Positions 32,913-42,790 of a stretch of 64,000 nt of DNA are shown here, piece by piece. Both the position numbers and the translations under genes were made by a program. Each line of letters starts with the position of its first letter. Position 1 is the first letter of the stretch. Under the pieces are notes generated by a model, which had not been told where the DNA came from, searched no databases, and saw only the letters and a program-made list of their open reading frames with translations. Source of the stretch: Paracoccus versutus (lineage in GTDB: Bacteria > Pseudomonadota > Alphaproteobacteria > Rhodobacterales > Rhodobacteraceae); NCBI RefSeq assembly GCF_000763885.1, contig NZ_JRKO01000021.1, forward strand, positions 24,475 through 88,474, given 5' to 3'.

Positions 32913-34081
32913 GCCGCCCCCTGCCATTGCGCCGCCGCACGCCGGGCGAAGCCGTCCCAATGCAGCACCTCGGCAAGGTCGCGCGGGCTTTGCCCGAAAC
33001 CCGCCTCGCGCGCGGCCAGCGCCAGCGCATGCTCGACCGCCGGGGCCATGTCGGTAAAGCGGATGCGCCCGGCGATGAAATCGTCCAGCGCCTGTTCCTT
33101 GGCGGCGTTCAGCACCGCGCCGGCGGCGCCGCCCGCCTCGATCGCCTCGCGCGCCAGGCGCAGGGCGGGCCAGCGCGCCTCGTCCGGCTGGGCAAAGGTC
33201 AGGCTGCCAAGCGCCGCCAGGTCCAGCGCCGGCACCGGCAGCGGCGCGCGCGCCGGCCAGTTCAGCGCATAGCCGATGGCATGGCGCATGTCCGGCGCCC
33301 CCAGATGCGCGATGCTGCCGCCGTCGCGATGCGTGACCATGGCGTGGATGATCGACTGCGGATGCACCAGCACCCGCAACCGCTCGACACCAAGGCCAAA
33401 GAACTCATGCGCTTCAATGACTTCCAGCGCCTTGTTGAACATGCTGGCGCTGTCGATGGTGATGCGCTGGCCCATGTCCCAGTTCGGATGCCGGCTGGCC
33501 TCGGCCACGCTTGCCTGCGCCAGCCGCTCCAGCGGCCAGTCGCGGAAGGCGCCGCCCGAGGCGGTGATGGTCACATGCTCGACGCTTTCGAGGTCTTCTC
33601 CCTGAAGCGCCTGGAATATCGCGGAATGTTCGGAATCGACCGGCAGGATGCGGGCGCCGGTCTCGCGGGCGCGGGACATGACCAGCGGCCCGGCGGCGAC
33701 CAGGGTTTCCTTGTTGGCAAGCGCCAGCGTGCCGCCGCGGTTCAGCACCTCCAGCCCCGGCGGCAGGCCGGCGGCGCCGACGATGGCGGAAAGCGTCCAG
33801 TCGGCGGGACGCGCGGCGGCCTCGGCCACGGCCCGCGGCCCCGCGGCGGCCTCGATGCCGCTGCCGGCCAGCGCCGCGCGCAGCTCGGCCAGGCATTGCG
33901 GCCAGGCGGTGACGGCGATCTCGGCCCGCAGCGCGCGGGCCATCTGGGCCAGGCGCGCGACATTGGCACCGCCGGTCAGGGCAATGGTGCGGAACCGCTC
34001 GGGCCCGCCGGCCCGCATCACCAGATCGAACGCGCTTTCGCCGACCGACCCGGTCGCGCCCAGCACCGATATGCTGCGCAT
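32909..34081 (-). CDS. dxr: 1-deoxy-D-xylulose 5-phosphate reductoisomerase
   Basis: A 390-residue enzyme of the non-mevalonate isoprenoid pathway; it converts DXP to MEP with NADPH. The Rossmann motif ISVLGATGSVGESAFDLV is at the N-terminus, ILPVDSEHSAIFQ and ITASGGAFRDWPLE carry the metal and substrate ligands, and VHPQSIIHAMVTHRDGG is family-invariant. It lies 4 bp after cdsA and overlaps rseP by 4 bp. It supplies the precursor for the UppS product made two genes upstream, so pathway order and operon order agree. Confidence 0.98.
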   Translation of the reverse strand: MRSISVLGATGSVGESAFDLVMRAGGPERFRTIALTGGANVARLAQMARALRAEIAVTAWPQCLAELRAALAGSGIEAAAGPRAVAEAAARPADWTLSAIVGAAGLPPGLEVLNRGGTLALANKETLVAAGPLVMSRARETGARILPVDSEHSAIFQALQGEDLESVEHVTITASGGAFRDWPLERLAQASVAEASRHPNWDMGQRITIDSASMFNKALEVIEAHEFFGLGVERLRVLVHPQSIIHAMVTHRDGGSIAHLGAPDMRHAIGYALNWPARAPLPVPALDLAALGSLTFAQPDEARWPALRLAREAIEAGGAAGAVLNAAKEQALDDFIAGRIRFTDMAPAVEHALALAAREAGFGQSPRDLAEVLHWDGFARRAAAQWQGAA

Positions 34082-34085
34082 GCTA

Positions 34086-34940
34086 TCAGCCTCCGATCAC
34101 GGGTAAAAGATTGCCGATCAACAACACAAGCGCCACCAGCAGCGCCCCGGCCATGGCGTCGAACCGATCCATCGCCCCGCCGTGGCCGGGGATCAGGTCG
34201 GAACTGTCCTTGACCCCGACCCGGCGCTTGAGCCAGCTTTCCGCGATGTCGCCGAACTGCCCGGCCAGCGCCAGCAGCGGGCCCAGCACCAGCACCGACC
34301 AGGGCGCCTGCCCGGCCAGCAGCAGGACCAGCGCCAGCACCAGCGCGCCCACCCAGCCGGCGATGGTGCCGCTCCAGGTCTTCTTGGGGCTGATGGCGGG
34401 CCAGAAGCGCGGACCGCCAAAGCGGCGGCCGATGAAATAGCCCAGCACGTCCGACAGCACCACGGTGCCGACGATCCAGGCCAGCGTCGGCAGGCCCATC
34501 ACCTCGCGGATCACCACCAGCGCATAGCCCGCGCCCAGGATCGCCAGGGTGAACAGCAGATAGGCCGGGCGTTCGTGTTCATGCGTGCCGTGCCAGCCGG
34601 CGATCATCGGCACCAGTGCCAGCGCCATCGGCCAGTCGCCCGGCAGCACCAGCATGGCCAGCATCACCAGCCCCGACAGGATGCCGATCAGCACCGGGTG
34701 GCGCGGGCTGCGGAACTCGGGGTGGCGCCAGCCGGTCAGCCGCGCCAGTTCCCACATCATCACCCCGATCACGACCGAAACGCCCAGCCGGATCCACAGT
34801 CCCGAGGCCAGCAGGAGCAGCAGCCCCAGCACCGCCAGCACCACGCCCGACAGCAGGCGCGGCCACAGGTCGGCCCATTTGTCGCGCCCGCGCTGCAAGG
34901 CGCCGCGCAGCCGGCCCGGCCGTGGCCCGCCCCCGCTCAT
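34086..34940 (-). CDS. cdsA: Phosphatidate cytidylyltransferase CdsA
   Basis: A 284-residue integral membrane enzyme that makes CDP-diacylglycerol for all phospholipids. About seven hydrophobic helices are visible. The CDP-DAG synthase signature near the C-terminus is complete: RVGVKDSSDLIPGHGGAMDR. SPKKTWSGTIAGW is the conserved earlier motif. The start overlaps the uppS stop by 4 bp (ATGA). An N-terminal Arg/Gly-rich stretch of about 20 residues precedes the first helix. Confidence 0.96.
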   Translation of the reverse strand: MSGGGPRPGRLRGALQRGRDKWADLWPRLLSGVVLAVLGLLLLLASGLWIRLGVSVVIGVMMWELARLTGWRHPEFRSPRHPVLIGILSGLVMLAMLVLPGDWPMALALVPMIAGWHGTHEHERPAYLLFTLAILGAGYALVVIREVMGLPTLAWIVGTVVLSDVLGYFIGRRFGGPRFWPAISPKKTWSGTIAGWVGALVLALVLLLAGQAPWSVLVLGPLLALAGQFGDIAESWLKRRVGVKDSSDLIPGHGGAMDRFDAMAGALLVALVLLIGNLLPVIGG

Positions 34941-35671
34941 GCGCCGCCAAAGCGCCGTTCGCGCAGCCCGTAGCGGTCGAGGATCTCGGCCAGATGCTCG
35001 GGCGTGAAATCCGGCCAGAGCGTCTTGGTGAACTCATATTCCGAATAGGCCGCCTGGAAGGGCAGGAAATTCGAGGTCCGCGTCTCGCCCGAGGTGCGGA
35101 TCACCAGGTCCGGGTCGGGATGGCCGGCGGTGTCCAGGCAATCGGCCAGGTCGGCCTCGGTCGGCTCGGCCACCTCGCCCCGCGCGATGCGGCCGGCCAG
35201 CCGCGCCGCGGCTCGGGTCAGCTCGTCGCGGCCGCCGTAATTGATCGCCACGGTCAGGTTCAGCCGGGTGTTGCCGGCGGTGCGGGTCTCGATCCCGGCC
35301 ATCAGCCGCTGCAGCTTGGGCTCCAGCCGCTCGCGACCGCCGATGAAGCGCATGCGCACGCCCTCGGCGGAAAGCCCGTCGGCCTCGCGCTCGATATAGC
35401 GGGCGAAGATGCCCATCAGGCCCAGCACCTCCTCGGTCGAGCGCTTCCAGTTCTCGGTCGAGAAGGCATAGACCGTCAGCCAGTTCACCCCCAGGTCGGG
35501 GCAGGCGCGCACGATCTGCTTGACACGCTCGGCGCCGCGCCGATGCCCGACCAGTCGCGGCCAGCCCCGGTTCTTGGCCCAGCGGCCGTTGCCATCCATG
35601 ATGATGGCGACATGACGGGGCCGCTGGTCCCCTCCGCCGGGCTTGGACAGGCTGGCTGCGATCTCGGCCAT
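34937..35671 (-). CDS. uppS: Isoprenyl transferase (undecaprenyl diphosphate synthase)
   Basis: A 244-residue cis-prenyltransferase that elongates FPP to the C55 lipid carrier for cell-wall synthesis. HVAIIMDGNGRWAKNRGWPR contains the catalytic Asp and phosphate-binding Arg, NWLTVYAFSTENWKRS the substrate-binding loop, and DLVIRTSGETRTSNFLPFQA the C-terminal signature. Three bases separate it from frr and it overlaps cdsA by 4 bp. Confidence 0.97.
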   Translation of the reverse strand: MAEIAASLSKPGGGDQRPRHVAIIMDGNGRWAKNRGWPRLVGHRRGAERVKQIVRACPDLGVNWLTVYAFSTENWKRSTEEVLGLMGIFARYIEREADGLSAEGVRMRFIGGRERLEPKLQRLMAGIETRTAGNTRLNLTVAINYGGRDELTRAAARLAGRIARGEVAEPTEADLADCLDTAGHPDPDLVIRTSGETRTSNFLPFQAAYSEYEFTKTLWPDFTPEHLAEILDRYGLRERRFGGA

Positions 35672-35674
35672 GCG

Positions 35675-36238
35675 TCAGACCTGCATGATTTCGGCTTGCT
35701 TGGCCTCGAGCGCCTGGTCCACCGAGGCGATCATCTTGTCGGTCAGTTCCTGCACAGCGCCCTCCCAGAATTTCTGGTCGTCCTCGGACATGCCCGAGGC
35801 CTTGGCCTTCTTGATCTGGTCCATGCCGTCGCGGCGCACGTTGCGGATGGCGACGCGGGCGTGTTCGGCATATTGCGCGGCGACGCGGGTCAGTTCGCGC
35901 CGGCGCTCCTCGTTCAGCTCGGGGATCGGCAGCATGATGATGGTGCCGTTCAGCTGCGGGTTGATGCCCAGGCCCGATTCGCGGATCGCCTTCTCGGCCT
36001 TGCCGACCAGCGCCTTGTCCCAGATGTTGATCGTGACCATGCGCGGCTCGGGCACGTTCACCGTGCCGATCTGGTTGATCGGCGTGGGCGAGCCATAGGC
36101 ATCGACCATGATCGGCTCGACCATGCTGGCCGAAGCGCGGCCGGTGCGCAGCGAGGCGAATTCATGGCGCAGGGATTCCATCGCGCCCTTCATGCGGCGT
36201 TCCAGGTCGTCGGTGTCGATCTCGATCTCGTCGGACAT
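35675..36238 (-). CDS. frr: Ribosome recycling factor
   Basis: A 187-residue RRF, which splits post-termination ribosomes with [23 protein letters not shown] and the C-terminal [20 protein letters not shown] (three-helix bundle contacts) are diagnostic, and the length is the usual 185. It lies between pyrH (80-bp gap) and uppS (3 bp). Confidence 0.98.
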   Translation of the reverse strand: MSDEIEIDTDDLERRMKGAMESLRHEFASLRTGRASASMVEPIMVDAYGSPTPINQIGTVNVPEPRMVTINIWDKALVGKAEKAIRESGLGINPQLNGTIIMLPIPELNEERRRELTRVAAQYAEHARVAIRNVRRDGMDQIKKAKASGMSEDDQKFWEGAVQELTDKMIASVDQALEAKQAEIMQV

Positions 36239-36318
36239 GCTCGGTCATGGCCTCTGTGCTGTGATTTTCGCCGCTTTTAGCCGAGCCACGCCGGCATGGC
36301 AAAGCCTATACGGGTTTT

Positions 36319-37053
36319 TCAGCCATGCACGCGCGTATATGTGCCGGTGCCGGCCAGAATCCCGCGGAAACCGCCCGGTTCGTCCAGCGAGAAGACGATG
36401 ATGGGCAGGTCGTTATCACGCGCCAACGCGATGGCCGAGGCATCCATGACCCCAAGATGCTTTTGCAGCACCTCGTCATAGGTCACGTCGTCATAGCGCC
36501 GCGCGTCGGGGAATTTGTTCGGATCCTTGTCATAGACGCCATCGACCTTGGTGCCCTTGAAGATCGCCTCGCAGTTCATCTCGTTGGCACGCAGCGTGGC
36601 GGCGGTGTCGGTGGTGAAATAGGGGTTGCCGGTGCCGGCGGCGAAGATGCAGACGCGCTTTTTCTCCAGATGCCGGACGGCGCGGCGGCGGATATAGGGC
36701 TCGGCCACCTCGTCCATGCGGATGGCCGAGATCACGCGGGTATGGATCTTCAGCGCCTCCAGCGCCGCCTGCATGGCCAGCGCGTTCATCACCGTCGCCA
36801 GCATGCCCATGTAGTCGGCAGTCGCCCGCTCCATGCCCTGTGCGCTGCCCTGAAGGCCGCGGAAGATATTGCCGCCACCGATGACCATGCAGATCTCGAC
36901 GCCCATGTCGTGGACGGATTTGACCTCCTGCGCGATGCGGGCGACGGTCGGCGGGTGCAGGCCGTAACCCTGGTCCCCCATCAGCGCCTCGCCCGAAATC
37001 TTCAGCATCACGCGCGAATAGCTTCCGCGGGTCTTGGACGCGCTTTCCGACAT
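36319..37053 (-). CDS. pyrH: Uridylate kinase PyrH
   Basis: A 244-residue UMP kinase of the amino acid kinase fold. [19 protein letters not shown] is the phosphate-binding N-terminus, [11 protein letters not shown] the nucleotide loop, and [24 protein letters not shown] [13 protein letters not shown] the ATP-binding region. It makes UDP for pyrimidine nucleotides. It is the first gene of the leftward envelope/translation operon; rpsB and tsf, which often precede it in proteobacteria, are not adjacent. It is divergent from miaA with an 85-bp gap that must hold both promoters. Confidence 0.97.
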   Translation of the reverse strand: MSESASKTRGSYSRVMLKISGEALMGDQGYGLHPPTVARIAQEVKSVHDMGVEICMVIGGGNIFRGLQGSAQGMERATADYMGMLATVMNALAMQAALEALKIHTRVISAIRMDEVAEPYIRRRAVRHLEKKRVCIFAAGTGNPYFTTDTAATLRANEMNCEAIFKGTKVDGVYDKDPNKFPDARRYDDVTYDEVLQKHLGVMDASAIALARDNDLPIIVFSLDEPGGFRGILAGTGTYTRVHG

Positions 37054-37138
37054 GGTTCACCTTTTTTGCGGCAGTTTCATTGCCGGGCAAAATGTCGCAA
37101 ACAGGCCCCATGTTCAACCACTGCCGACCCGACCCGAA

Positions 37139-38029
37139 ATGACCCTGCGTCACCCGATCCTGGCCGGGCTGGACCCGGCGCGCCATGTCCTGATCGCCGG
37201 GCCCACCGCCAGCGGCAAATCCGCCCTGGCGCTGGAGATCGCCGAGCGGCAGGGCGGCACCATCGTCAATGCCGACGCCTTGCAGGTCTGGTCCTGCTGG
37301 CGCGTGCTGACCGCCCGGCCCACGGCCGAGGACGAGGCGCGCGCGCCGCATGCGCTTTACGGCCATGTCGCGCCGGGCCGCGACTATTCAGTCGGCGCCT
37401 GGCTGGCCGAGGTGGCGGCGCTGCTGGACCGCGGCCGGCTGATCGTGACCGGCGGGACCGGGCTTTACCTGAACGCGCTCAGCCGCGGGCTGGCGGCGAT
37501 TCCCGCCACCCCGCCGGAAATCCGCGCCTGGGCCGACCAGCTGCTGCGCGAGCCCGGCGGATTGGCGCGCATGGTCGCGGATCTGGACGCCCCGACCCGC
37601 GCCCGCATCGACCTGAAAAACCCGGTGCGCGTCCAGCGCGCCTGGGAGGTGCTGACCACCACCGGCCGCGGCATCGCCGCCTGGCAGGCCGAGACGCCGC
37701 CGCCGCTGATCGACCCCGCCGCCGCGCATCTCTTGGTGCTGGACCCCGACCGCGACTGGCTGGCCGGGCGCATCGACCGCCGCTTCCGGCTGATGCTGGA
37801 CCAGGGCGCGCTGGACGAGGTGCGCGCCCTGCTGCCGCGCTGGAGCCCCGATGCGCTTTGGGCCAAGGCCATCGGCGCGCCGGAACTGGTCGCGCAGCTA
37901 CGAGGCGAGATCGACCTGGACGAGGCGATCCGCCGTGCGGTCATCGCCACCCGGCAATATGCCAAGGCGCAGCGCAGCTTCTTTCGCGGGCGGCTGGGGG
38001 ACTGGCCCCGCATCGGCATCGGCCCCTGA
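37139..38029 (+). CDS. miaA: tRNA dimethylallyltransferase MiaA
   Basis: A 296-residue enzyme that adds an isopentenyl group to A37 of tRNAs reading U-starting codons. The P-loop [16 protein letters not shown] is at the N-terminus, [10 protein letters not shown] has the catalytic Asp, and [11 protein letters not shown] and [14 protein letters not shown] are family motifs. ATG 37139 is the family start but has only a weak Shine-Dalgarno; the longer in-frame reading from 37034 would overlap pyrH. DMAPP for this reaction derives from the Dxr pathway encoded across the divergent promoter. Confidence 0.94.
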   Translation: MTLRHPILAGLDPARHVLIAGPTASGKSALALEIAERQGGTIVNADALQVWSCWRVLTARPTAEDEARAPHALYGHVAPGRDYSVGAWLAEVAALLDRGRLIVTGGTGLYLNALSRGLAAIPATPPEIRAWADQLLREPGGLARMVADLDAPTRARIDLKNPVRVQRAWEVLTTTGRGIAAWQAETPPPLIDPAAAHLLVLDPDRDWLAGRIDRRFRLMLDQGALDEVRALLPRWSPDALWAKAIGAPELVAQLRGEIDLDEAIRRAVIATRQYAKAQRSFFRGRLGDWPRIGIGP

Positions 38030-38154
38030 CCGACGCACCGCGCAAGCGGGGCAAGACATATTAATCTTTTAGCAACCCTGGGATGACTATATCCTTCATC
38101 GACTCGCGTCATGAGGATAGCCTTTGGTCATGGATTCGCTGAAAGCCGCGGCTG

Positions 38155-39237
38155 ATGGATGAAGCCCGCCGCCACATCGTCCCGCCCGATCCCGTCCTGG
38201 CGCGGCTGGCCGCGGCGGGCGTCAATATCGGCACGATCCTCGAACCGGCGGATACCGATCCCCGGCTGCCGGCGCCTGCCGCCCCCGCGGGCCGCCCGTC
38301 GGTCCTGTCGCCCACCGTGGTCGGGCTGGCCGATGCGGGCGGGCCCCGGCCCCGTTCCCTGCTGCCGCAGGGCCGGGCGGGCGACGGGTTGCGGCTGATC
38401 CCGCTGGCCGGCCTTCACTGGGGCGGGCCGGTGCGAAGCCCGGCTGCGCCGCGCAGCCCGCGGGTTCGCGGCGACCATGTGCTGCTTCGCCCGACCGGCG
38501 GCATGGTCGCGATCATGTTCCCGCGCCACCACCATGCGCTGCCGGCCGGCCGCGTCGCCTTCATCCCCGCGGGCACCGCCTTTTCGCTGAAGCCGCCGCC
38601 CGAGGTGCGGGGACTGGCGCTGCTGATCCCGCCCGCCCTGTGCCGCGGCCTGGCGCTGCCCGCGCAGATGCGCCACGGCCTGCCGGCGGGCGCGGATGCG
38701 GATGCGGATGCGGATCTGCTGGATCGGGCCATGGCCGCGCTGGGATCAAGGGCGCCGCACGACAAGGCGCAGGATGCCGCCATCGCGCGCGAACTGGCGC
38801 AGATCGCCGCGGTGCTGTTGCGGCTCGACGAGGGGCCGGGCGGGGGCCGATCCGCCCCCTCGCCCGCCAGCCTGGCCGAGGCGCGGGCGCTGTCCGGGCA
38901 TTTCCTGCAACTGGCGCGGGCCGAGCTGCAATCCGGCCAGACCATCGCCGAACTGGCGCGGCAGCTGGGCTGCTCGCTGGCGCAGCTGGACCGCGCCTGC
39001 CGGCTGAGCCGGGGACGCAGCGCGCTGGAGCTGCTCTACGACCTGCGGCTGCAATGCGCGACCGAGGCGCTGCGCGACGACACCCAGCCGCTGGCCGAGA
39101 TCGCGGACCGGCTGGGTTACAGCGGGCTGGGCCATTTCATGCGCGCCTTCCTGGCCGCTACCGGCCGCACGCCCCAGGCCTATCGGGCGCTGATGCAAGA
39201 AAGCCGCAGCCGCCCCGGCGATCGCCCGGCTGGCTGA
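38155..39237 (+). CDS. AraC family transcriptional regulator
   Basis: A 360-residue protein. The C-terminal 100 residues form a double helix-turn-helix of AraC type (TIAELARQLGCSLAQLDRAC, then LAEIADRLGYSGLGHFMRAF and the GRTPQAYR end). The N-terminal half is a cupin-like sensor region with RHHHALPAGRVAFIPAGTAF; the ligand is unknown. The middle has an Asp-Ala repeat (ADADADAD) from four GCGGAT hexamers at 38692-38715. The start ATG 38155 lacks a clear Shine-Dalgarno, so the first codons are uncertain. It is monocistronic with no obvious partner operon. Confidence 0.85.
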   Translation: MDEARRHIVPPDPVLARLAAAGVNIGTILEPADTDPRLPAPAAPAGRPSVLSPTVVGLADAGGPRPRSLLPQGRAGDGLRLIPLAGLHWGGPVRSPAAPRSPRVRGDHVLLRPTGGMVAIMFPRHHHALPAGRVAFIPAGTAFSLKPPPEVRGLALLIPPALCRGLALPAQMRHGLPAGADADADADLLDRAMAALGSRAPHDKAQDAAIARELAQIAAVLLRLDEGPGGGRSAPSPASLAEARALSGHFLQLARAELQSGQTIAELARQLGCSLAQLDRACRLSRGRSALELLYDLRLQCATEALRDDTQPLAEIADRLGYSGLGHFMRAFLAATGRTPQAYRALMQESRSRPGDRPAG

Positions 39238-39544
39238 ACCCCGCGCATTCTGGTGGCGTGAACGCCCCCGCGCGGTTCTGGCATGGGAACCCGGCACGCC
39301 AGACCGGCGACGGGAAACGGCGTCGCGCCCCGTCGGAAAAGGCCGAGGGTGAACGGAAAAAAGCCCGCCGGCTCGGGCAGTTGCGCCACCACCGCGGGCT
39401 TCGACAAGGGGCCGTGCTGCGGATCACGGAAATCGGGACGCAGATGAAAGGCCCGATGGCGCAGAGGCTCGCCGGGGCGGGCGTGCCGCCGCCGCGCGGG
39501 CTTCGGCAAGCCAAGGCCCCATGCTCGCCGCGGCCGAGAGGCTG
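39238..39544. other. Intergenic region, no supported gene
   Basis: About 307 bp between the convergent AraC and hflX genes. It contains one strong leftward terminator (39357-39378). Open frames here have no ribosome binding sites or family resemblance. Confidence 0.6.
39357..39378 (-). terminator. Leftward terminator downstream of hflX
   Basis: Read on the minus strand GCCCG (39378-39374) pairs with CGGGC (39367-39363) around AGCCGG, followed by six T. A longer outer pairing with AAGCCCGC further upstream (about 39395-39402) can extend it. It lies about 170 bp past the hflX stop. Confidence 0.7.
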
Positions 39545-40852
39545 TCAAAGCCCCTCGAAGGCCGCCCTTTGCCGGTCCGTCCAGCGCAGCCGCAGCCGCA
39601 CGCCCTCTTCGGCCACCTCCTCGGCGACGATCACGCCCTGCTCATGCAGCCAGGCCCGGCGCCGGCCGTCCGAATGCGGCAGCACCAGTTCGGTCTCACG
39701 GCGCGGCTCGTCCAGGGCTTCGGCCAGCCGCGCCTCGATGGCGGCCAGCAAATCGTCCAGCCCCTCGCCCGACAGGGCCGAGATCGCCTGCACGCCCTGG
39801 GTCCGCGCATCGGTGCGCCGCAGGGCGGCGCGGGTCTCGGGCGACAGCGCGTCGATCTTGTTCCAGACCTCGATCAGCGGCACGTCCTCCTCGACGCCCA
39901 GCGAATCGAGGATCTCGCCCACGTCGCCGGCCTGCTCCTCGGTCTCGGGATGGCTGATGTCGCGCACATGCAGGATCAGGTCGGCGGCCAGCACCTCTTC
40001 CAGCGTGGCGCGGAAGGCGGCAACCAGCTCATGCGGCAGGTCGCTGATGAAGCCCACCGTATCCGACAGGATCACCCGCCGGCCGCCGGGCAGCACCATC
40101 TGCCGCATGGTCGGGTCCAGCGTGGCGAAAAGCTGGTCCTGGGCCAGAACCTCGGCCCCGGTCAAGCGGTTGAACAGCGTGGATTTTCCCGCGTTCGTGT
40201 AGCCGACCAGCGCCACGATGGGATAGGGCACCTTGGCGCGGGCCTTGCGGTGCAGCTCGCGGGTCTTGACCACGCGCTCCAGCTGCCGGCGCAGGCGCAC
40301 CACCTGTTCGTCGATGGCGCGGCGGTCGGCCTCGATCTGCGTCTCGCCGGGGCCGCCCACGAAGCCCAGGCCGCCGCGCTGGCGTTCCAGGTGGGTCCAG
40401 GCCCGGACCAGCCGCGTGCGCTGATAGGCCAGCGCCGCCAGTTCCACCTGCAACACGCCCTCGCGCGTCTGCGCCCGGTCGGCGAAGATCTCGAGGATCA
40501 GCCCGGTGCGATCCAGGATCTTGACGCCCCATTCCTTTTCCAGGTTGCGCTGCTGGACCGGCGTCACCGGCCCGTCGATCAGCACCAGCTCGGCCCCCTC
40601 GCCCTCGGCGGCGGCCTTCAGGTGCTGGCCGATCTCTTCGCGCTTGCCCTTGGAGAACAGCATGCCCGGATCGGGGCTGCGCAGCCGCGTCACCTCGGCC
40701 CCGGCCACCTCGATGGCGGGCAGCGCATGGGCCAGGGCCACGGCTTCCTCAAGCGCCAGTTCGGGCGAGCGGCGGGTGCGCGAATTGCCCAGATCGGGAT
40801 GGATCACATAGGCGCGTGTCGGGCGCTCGCGGGTTTCCGTCGGTTCGCCCAA
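39545..40852 (-). CDS. hflX: GTPase HflX
   Basis: A 435-residue Obg-related GTPase that rescues or splits stalled 50S/70S ribosomes. The glycine-rich linker region GGLGFVGGPGETQIEADRRA precedes the G-domain: G1 ALVGYTNAGKSTLFNRL, G3 LSDTVGFISDLPH and G4 VWNKID are present. It starts with TTG immediately after the hfq stop (TGATTG); no ATG is available nearby, so translation is probably coupled to hfq. This hfq-hflX order is conserved in proteobacteria. Confidence 0.96.
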   Translation of the reverse strand: MGEPTETRERPTRAYVIHPDLGNSRTRRSPELALEEAVALAHALPAIEVAGAEVTRLRSPDPGMLFSKGKREEIGQHLKAAAEGEGAELVLIDGPVTPVQQRNLEKEWGVKILDRTGLILEIFADRAQTREGVLQVELAALAYQRTRLVRAWTHLERQRGGLGFVGGPGETQIEADRRAIDEQVVRLRRQLERVVKTRELHRKARAKVPYPIVALVGYTNAGKSTLFNRLTGAEVLAQDQLFATLDPTMRQMVLPGGRRVILSDTVGFISDLPHELVAAFRATLEEVLAADLILHVRDISHPETEEQAGDVGEILDSLGVEEDVPLIEVWNKIDALSPETRAALRRTDARTQGVQAISALSGEGLDDLLAAIEARLAEALDEPRRETELVLPHSDGRRRAWLHEQGVIVAEEVAEEGVRLRLRWTDRQRAAFEGL

Positions 40853-41086
40853 TCAGTCCTCGCCCTCATAGAGGCTGATCGGCTGCCCCGGCATGATGGT
40901 CGAGATGGCGTGCTTGTAGACCAGTTGCGACTGCCCGTCGCGGCGCAGAAGCACGCAGAAATTGTCGAACCAGGTAATGACGCCCTGCAGTTTCACACCA
41001 TTGATAAGAAAAATCGTCACCGGAACCTTGCCCTTGCGGACATGGTTCAGAAAAGCGTCCTGGAGGTTCTGTTTGTCGCCGGCCAT
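40853..41086 (-). CDS. hfq: RNA chaperone Hfq
   Basis: A 77-residue Sm-like hexamer-forming protein that pairs small RNAs with mRNAs. The Sm1 motif ([20 protein letters not shown]) and the Sm2 motif with YKHAIST are present. It lacks the long disordered C-terminal tail of the E. coli protein, as is usual in alphaproteobacteria. ATG 41086 with AAGGTG about 7 nt upstream is preferred to 41119. In related bacteria Hfq (NrfA) is tied to nitrogen regulation, and the ntr genes lie 3-10 kb away. Confidence 0.97.
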
Positions 41087-41162
41087 TCGATGCACCTTGT
41101 TCTTATCGCTGGTTTTCAAGACTTAGGCGAGCGGGCGGCGGCTTGCAAGCATGTGATCCCGC

Positions 41163-42782
41163 CTAGCGCCGCCAATATTCGGGCGAAACCAGCGCCAGGA
41201 TCGCCAGCGTCTCGACCCGGCCGACGACCATGGCGCCGGCCAGCACCGCCTTGGTCAGCGCCGGCAGCCCGGCCCAGCCCGCCCATGGCGCCCCCGCCAT
41301 GCCGGCCGAGCCCTGGAAGGTCGGGGTCAGCGGAATCGCCCCGGCCAGCGGGCCGGTATTGGTCAGCGCCGCGATGGACAGGATGGTGGCCGAATCGAAC
41401 TCGATCCGCTGCAGCGAGATCAGCATCACCGTCACCGCGATGGAGCTGGCGAAAAGCATGAAGAAGATGAAGGCCAGATAGGCCCCCTCGCGCCGCAGCC
41501 GCCGCGCCATCAGCCCGCCGCCGCCGACCGAGGCGGGATGCACGATCCGCTCCAGCTCGCGCTCGGAATGGCGGGCCAGCGCATAGACCCGGAGCAGCTT
41601 GACGCCGCCCGCGGTGGTGGCGACGCCGCCGCCCATCATCGCCAGCCCGGCCAGCATCAGGCCGGGGGAACTCAGCCCCGACCAGTTGCGCGCGCCCTGC
41701 CATTCGACCGAGTTCCAGCCGGTCGTGGTCAGATAGCTCAGCCCGTTGAAGATCCCGCCCCAGGCGGCCGAGGCGGCGCTGTCGAGCGTGTCCAGCACCC
41801 CCTTGGCCCCGGTCGGGGAAACGCCGATGGCCCCGGCGAAATGCCGCGCGAACAGCAGGGCCGAGACCAGCAGCACCACGCCCGCGGCCATGCGCAGCTC
41901 GGGATCCTCGATCCAGCTCTCGCTGGCCTTCAACTCGCCCCCGCCGGGCCAGAAGCGGCGCGACAGCGCCGGGATCAGGAACAGGAAGATCACCACCTCG
42001 CCGGCCATGCCGCTGCCCTGCCCGGCGGGGCCGGCGACGGGGCTGATGCCGCTGGTCGACAGCGTGCCCATGGCGCGGGTCAGCGCCACCAGCCCGGTCT
42101 CGCCCAGCATCAGAAGCAGCGTCCACATCAGCAGCGTCAGCCCGGCATAGACCGGCAGCACCACCCTGCCCGCCCGCATCACCCGATGCACCGGGTCGGC
42201 CAGTTCGGTCTGGAAGGCGGGATGCGACCGCTGGCCCAGGATCGAGGGCTCGGCCGAACGCGGCAGCCGCTCGAACCTTTCGCTGCGGCCATAGGGCGAG
42301 GACATGATCTCGAAGCCCCCCACCCGCAGCGGCGCCAGCAGCGCGATGGCCGCGACCAGCATGAACAGCCCGCCCAGCCAGCCGACGATGGCGCGCCACA
42401 GGTGCAGCGGCGCCGGCAGCAGGTCGGCCGAGTAGAGCGAGGCGCCGGTGGTGGTCAGGCAGGAGATCATCTCCCACCAGGCATTGAAGAAGCCGGTGTC
42501 GGGCAGGGCCATGGCAAAGGGCACGGCCAGCATGGCGGGCAGCAGGACCATGGTGCCCAGCATGGTCAGAAGCACGCTGCGCGCCCGCGGCCCTTCGGGC
42601 CGGTCGGCGGTGGCCAGGCCCAGGATCGCGGCCAGGATCACGAAGATCCCCGCCGCACCCAGGAAGATCGAGCCGGTCTTGTGCTCGTCCAGCGCATGGG
42701 CGTAGAGCCCCGGCAGCACCATGGCCAGCGCGCCGATCCCCCCCAGGATCACGATCAGCGGCAGGCGCAGCAGCAGTCTCAT
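41163..42782 (-). CDS. trkH: Potassium uptake protein TrkH
   Basis: A 539-residue membrane pore subunit of the Trk K+ uptake system. Repeated membrane-pore-membrane units are visible, with selectivity-filter-like segments SCLTTTGASLYSADL, MGTLSTSGISP, LSYLTTTGWNS and AALTNTGPL. The C-terminal half contains the GGGVATTAGGVKLLRVYAL loop. ATG 42782 (MRLLLRLPLIVILGG) is used. It lies 8 bp after trkA, the regulatory subunit. Confidence 0.95.
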   Translation of the reverse strand: MRLLLRLPLIVILGGIGALAMVLPGLYAHALDEHKTGSIFLGAAGIFVILAAILGLATADRPEGPRARSVLLTMLGTMVLLPAMLAVPFAMALPDTGFFNAWWEMISCLTTTGASLYSADLLPAPLHLWRAIVGWLGGLFMLVAAIALLAPLRVGGFEIMSSPYGRSERFERLPRSAEPSILGQRSHPAFQTELADPVHRVMRAGRVVLPVYAGLTLLMWTLLLMLGETGLVALTRAMGTLSTSGISPVAGPAGQGSGMAGEVVIFLFLIPALSRRFWPGGGELKASESWIEDPELRMAAGVVLLVSALLFARHFAGAIGVSPTGAKGVLDTLDSAASAAWGGIFNGLSYLTTTGWNSVEWQGARNWSGLSSPGLMLAGLAMMGGGVATTAGGVKLLRVYALARHSERELERIVHPASVGGGGLMARRLRREGAYLAFIFFMLFASSIAVTVMLISLQRIEFDSATILSIAALTNTGPLAGAIPLTPTFQGSAGMAGAPWAGWAGLPALTKAVLAGAMVVGRVETLAILALVSPEYWRR

Positions 42783-42790
42783 CCCGGCAC

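Noticed and set aside
38130..38162. Ten-codon leader ORF overlapping the AraC regulator start
   Set aside because: GAGG is too far from its ATG and nothing in the peptide suggests attenuation; the overlap may be chance.
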